From positions 1-64,000 of the forward strand of contig NZ_JAZAQL010000006.1 of NCBI RefSeq assembly GCF_037081675.1: 64,000 bases of DNA, read 5' to 3'. The position numbers were made by a program, and so were the translations under genes. Below, in pieces: positions 61,388-64,000 of this stretch (its first letter is position 1; every line of letters begins with the position of its first letter). The stretch comes from Halorubellus litoreus. Its GTDB lineage: Archaea; Halobacteriota; Halobacteria; Halobacteriales; Natrialbaceae. The notes under the pieces are model-generated. The model worked only from the letters and a program-made list of their open reading frames with translations, had not been told where the DNA came from and did no database searches.

Positions 61388-62572
61388 ATGCAAGCAGTGG
61401 TTCTCGCAGCTGGCGAAGGCACACGAATCAGGCCGCTCTCGCGAACGCAAGCGAAGCCGATGCTCCCCGTCGGAGACGGCCCGCTCGTCGAGCGCACGAT
61501 GGCGTCGGCGGTGGACGCCGGCGCCGACGAACTCGTGCTCGTCGTCGGGTACGAGGGCGACGACGTCCGCGAGCACTTCGGCGACAGCTACCGGGGGACG
61601 CCGGTCAAGTACGCCGAACAGACCGAACAGCGCGGGACCGCCCACGCCGTCAAGGCTGCAGCCGACCACCTGGACGGCCCGTTCGCGGTCCTGAACGGCG
61701 ACGGCTACTTCGACCCGACGAGCGTCCAGGAACTCTTCGACGCCCGGCCCGCAATCCTCTCCTATCGCGCCGACGACCCGACCGCGTACGGCGTGCTCGA
61801 CACCGAGGACGGCGCGGTGACGGACGTCGTCGAGAAGCCCGACGACCCACCGGGGAACCTCGTGAACGCCGGCGCGTACGTGTTCCCCGAGGAAGCCACC
61901 GGTTGGCTGGACGTCCCGGAGACCGAGCGCGGCGAGAAAGAGCTCACGGACGTCCTCGAGCGCGTCATCGACGAGTTCGCGGTGACGCCAGTGGAGGTCG
62001 ACGAGTGGCTGGACGTCGGCCACCCGTGGGAGCTACTGGAGGCGAACGAACGCTACGTCGCGACCCTCGACCGTCGCGTCGACGGCGACGTGAGCGACGA
62101 CGCGACCCTCGAAGGCGACGTCGTCGTCGAAGACGGTGCGACAGTGAAGGCCGGGACCCTCATCGAGGGACCCGCGCTGGTGCGCGAAGGGGCGACCGTC
62201 GGCCCGAACGCGTACGTTCGCGGCGCGACCCTCATCGACGAAGGTGCGACCGTCGGGAACGCCGTCGAAGTGAAGAACAGCATCGTCGGGAAGGATTCGA
62301 GCGTCGCACACCTCTCGTACCTCGGCGACAGCGTCCTCGGCCGGAACGTGAACTTCGGCGCGGGCACGGTCGTCGCGAACCTCCGGCACGACGACGCGGA
62401 CGTGAAGCTCACGACGAAAGGCGAGCGCGTGTCCACGGGACGCCGGAAGTTCGGCGTGGTCGCGGGCGACGACGCCGCCACTGGAATCGACACGAGCCTG
62501 AACGCCGGCGTCACGCTCGGCGTCGGCGCGACCACCACGCCCGGCGAGACACTCACGCGCGACCGATGGTAG
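61388..62572 (+). CDS. Bifunctional sugar-1-phosphate nucleotidylyltransferase/acyltransferase (GlmU-like)
   Basis: 394 residues. The N-terminal nucleotidylyltransferase has LAAGEGTRIRPLSRTQAKPM (nucleotide-binding), QRGTAHAVKAA and LNGDGYFDP (metal-binding Asp). The C-terminal part, from about residue 235, is a left-handed beta helix with hexapeptide repeats (VEDGATVKAGTLIEG, VREGATVGPNAYVRG). This is the layout of the archaeal GlmU-type enzymes that make UDP-GlcNAc, and fits the preceding phosphomutase. dTDP-glucose synthesis is an alternative for the first domain. Preceded by a Shine-Dalgarno. Confidence 0.9.
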   Translation: MQAVVLAAGEGTRIRPLSRTQAKPMLPVGDGPLVERTMASAVDAGADELVLVVGYEGDDVREHFGDSYRGTPVKYAEQTEQRGTAHAVKAAADHLDGPFAVLNGDGYFDPTSVQELFDARPAILSYRADDPTAYGVLDTEDGAVTDVVEKPDDPPGNLVNAGAYVFPEEATGWLDVPETERGEKELTDVLERVIDEFAVTPVEVDEWLDVGHPWELLEANERYVATLDRRVDGDVSDDATLEGDVVVEDGATVKAGTLIEGPALVREGATVGPNAYVRGATLIDEGATVGNAVEVKNSIVGKDSSVAHLSYLGDSVLGRNVNFGAGTVVANLRHDDADVKLTTKGERVSTGRRKFGVVAGDDAATGIDTSLNAGVTLGVGATTTPGETLTRDRW

Positions 62573-62687
62573 GCCGGACACGTAGCGTGCGCGCCACGCC
62601 CGGCGCGAACCACCACCCTGGTGCGGGCTCCACCGTCCGACGTCGCCGGGCCGAACGAACCGAACTCTCGAGTCCGCCCCTCACGAG

Positions 62688-64000
62688 ATGAGCAGGAGCA
62701 TCGTCACGGCGTTCCTCTCGACGGTCGGAAGCCGGCTCGTCGGACTGGTAGTGACGGCTGCGATCACGCCGCTACTCATCCACTACCTCGGCGTGGGCAC
62801 GTACGGTGAGTACGCGACGATCATGAGCGTGTTCGCGCTCCTCACGGTCTTCATGAGTTCGGGGACGAACAGCGGTGTGAAGAAGTACATCGCAGAGCAG
62901 CGGTCGATGCCGAACTGGAAGGATCACGTGTTCGGGTACTACTTCCGGCTGGCGACGCTGCTCGCGGTTCTCGCCGCGATCGGGTTCGCGGTCGCCGCAC
63001 ACCTCGGGCTCGTCGCCATGCTCTGGGGCGAGAAGTACACGCCGTACTTCTACCTCCTCGGCGGGATGGCGCTCGCCGTCCAGTACCGCGAGTACGTCCG
63101 TCGGACGCTCATGGGCCTCAAGCTCGAGCACGTCTCGGAGCCACTGACGGTCCTCTACCGCGTCGTGTTCGGCGTGATCGCCGTTGCGCTCGCCGCGCTC
63201 GGGTTCGGCGTCCCGGGCATCATCGTCGCGCAGGTCGCGGCGAGCCTCGTCGCGGTCGCGGTCGGCCTCTACGTCGTCCGGAAGCACCTGTCCCTCGAGA
63301 AGGTCACGGGGTCGACACCGTCGCGGTTCCCGGACTCGGAGCTGTTCAGTTTCAACCACGAGACGATCGCGTACGTCTTCCTCCTGACGTCCCTGTACCA
63401 CATCGACGTCCTGATGCTGGAGTCGGCGGCGTCGAGCGAGATCGTCGGGTACTACAAGGCCGCGCTCGTGCTCGTCCAGTTCCTCTGGATCCTCCCGCGG
63501 TCCGTGCAGGGCGTCATGATCCAGTCGACGTCGGACCTCTGGGAGCAGGGCCGCCTTGGCCGCATCACGGACCTGGCGTCGCGGACGACGCGGTACGTCC
63601 TCCTGCTCACGCTCCTGCTCGCGATGGGAATGGCAGCGCTCGCGTCCACGTTCGTTCCGCTGTACCTCGGCGAGCAGATGACGCCCGCGGTCACGCCGCT
63701 GCTGCTCTTGCTCCCGGGGACCGTCGGGTTCGCGGTCGCGCGCCCACTGCTCGCGATCAGTCACGCGAAAGGCGACGTGAAGACGCTGATCGCGGCGACG
63801 TGGGCGTCCGCGACCCTGAACTTCGCACTGAACCTCAACCTCATTCCGATGTACGGTGCCGCGGGCGCGGCGCTCGCGACCACGATCGGGTACGCGAGCC
63901 TCCCGCTATTCAACGCGTACGCGGCCCGCGAACTCGGGTACGACCCGCTGAACGACCTCCGGCCGGTCCGGATCGCGGTGACGACCGTCATCGCTGCCGT
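62688..64000 (+). CDS. Wzx-type polysaccharide flippase, 3' end cut by window
   Basis: At least 437 residues from the ATG at 62688 and open at the window end. It begins MSRSIVTAFLSTVGSRLVGL and has about 12 hydrophobic segments. The pattern ITPLLIHYLGVGTYGEYATI, SFNHETIAYVFLLTSLYHID and the closing NLIPMYGAAGAALATTIGY are typical of the PST/MATE-like oligosaccharide flippases (RfbX/Wzx). It flips lipid-linked sugar units across the membrane. It lies 115 bp after the nucleotidylyltransferase in the same direction. Confidence 0.9.
   Translation, partial: MSRSIVTAFLSTVGSRLVGLVVTAAITPLLIHYLGVGTYGEYATIMSVFALLTVFMSSGTNSGVKKYIAEQRSMPNWKDHVFGYYFRLATLLAVLAAIGFAVAAHLGLVAMLWGEKYTPYFYLLGGMALAVQYREYVRRTLMGLKLEHVSEPLTVLYRVVFGVIAVALAALGFGVPGIIVAQVAASLVAVAVGLYVVRKHLSLEKVTGSTPSRFPDSELFSFNHETIAYVFLLTSLYHIDVLMLESAASSEIVGYYKAALVLVQFLWILPRSVQGVMIQSTSDLWEQGRLGRITDLASRTTRYVLLLTLLLAMGMAALASTFVPLYLGEQMTPAVTPLLLLLPGTVGFAVARPLLAISHAKGDVKTLIAATWASATLNFALNLNLIPMYGAAGAALATTIGYASLPLFNAYAARELGYDPLNDLRPVRIAVTTVIAA

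Overview
The window is a 64 kb piece of a haloarchaeal (class Halobacteria) chromosome. This is supported by high G+C with a strong third-position G/C bias, very acidic proteins, archaeal information genes (translation factor eIF-1A, aIF2-beta fused to a TRAM domain, replication factor C large subunit with a C-terminal PIP box, deoxyhypusine synthase, a SAMP1-type ubiquitin-like protein ending in Gly-Gly), many twin-arginine (Tat) signal peptides and lipoboxes, and TATA boxes 25-35 nt upstream of start codons as expected for leaderless transcripts. I cannot name the genus. I see no rRNA or tRNA gene, CRISPR array, insertion sequence or integrase.

Layout. 0-7 kb: the end of pstB, small membrane proteins, TatA, thymidine kinase, uridine phosphorylase, a DUF547 protein and an HPP-UspA fusion. 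7-16 kb: a potassium and osmotic cluster (RCK potassium channel, two tandem membrane-anchored TrkA-C proteins, MscS) with SAMP1, a Nif3-like protein, deoxyhypusine synthase, UspA and a cyclase-family hydrolase mixed in. 16-22 kb: an ArsA/Get3 ATPase, a large Tat lipoprotein and small haloarchaeal proteins. 22-25 kb: a heliorhodopsin divergent from a voltage-gated potassium channel, then a cold-shock protein and a copper-chaperone-like HMA protein. 25-46 kb: a mostly housekeeping stretch (ABC exporter, Tat-exported subtilase, ornithine-metabolism enzyme, PPK2, methyltransferase, eIF-1A, DHFR, aIF2-beta, MsrB, heme A synthase-like protein, NhaC antiporter, BioF-like enzyme, Hvo_1808-type lipoprotein, RfcL, SDR, two HTH regulators).

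46-64 kb looks like a cell-surface glycan locus. It has two paralogous Tat-exported beta-helix proteins whose C-terminal DsbA-like domain has lost CxxC, a Tat-exported M14-like zinc hydrolase with three lectin-like repeats, a GT-C-like membrane protein with a coding minisatellite, a Tat lipoprotein polysaccharide deacetylase, a YdjM-type membrane protein, a DUF1616 protein, a PadR regulator, a GlmM-like phosphomutase, a structured-RNA candidate, a GlmU-like nucleotidylyltransferase and a Wzx-type flippase cut by the window end. The inferred division of labour is: GlmM/GlmU-like enzymes make an activated amino sugar, the flippase and GT-C protein export and transfer or polymerise glycan, and the Tat-exported proteins trim, de-N-acetylate or bind it outside the cell.

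Two features of the DNA stand out. Short tandem duplications repeatedly begin at or just after stop codons (pstB, the potassium channel, aIF2-beta, nhaC, padR and others). A dispersed ~100 bp element occurs twice with conserved flanks and a hairpin whose two stems differ in sequence but both pair perfectly.
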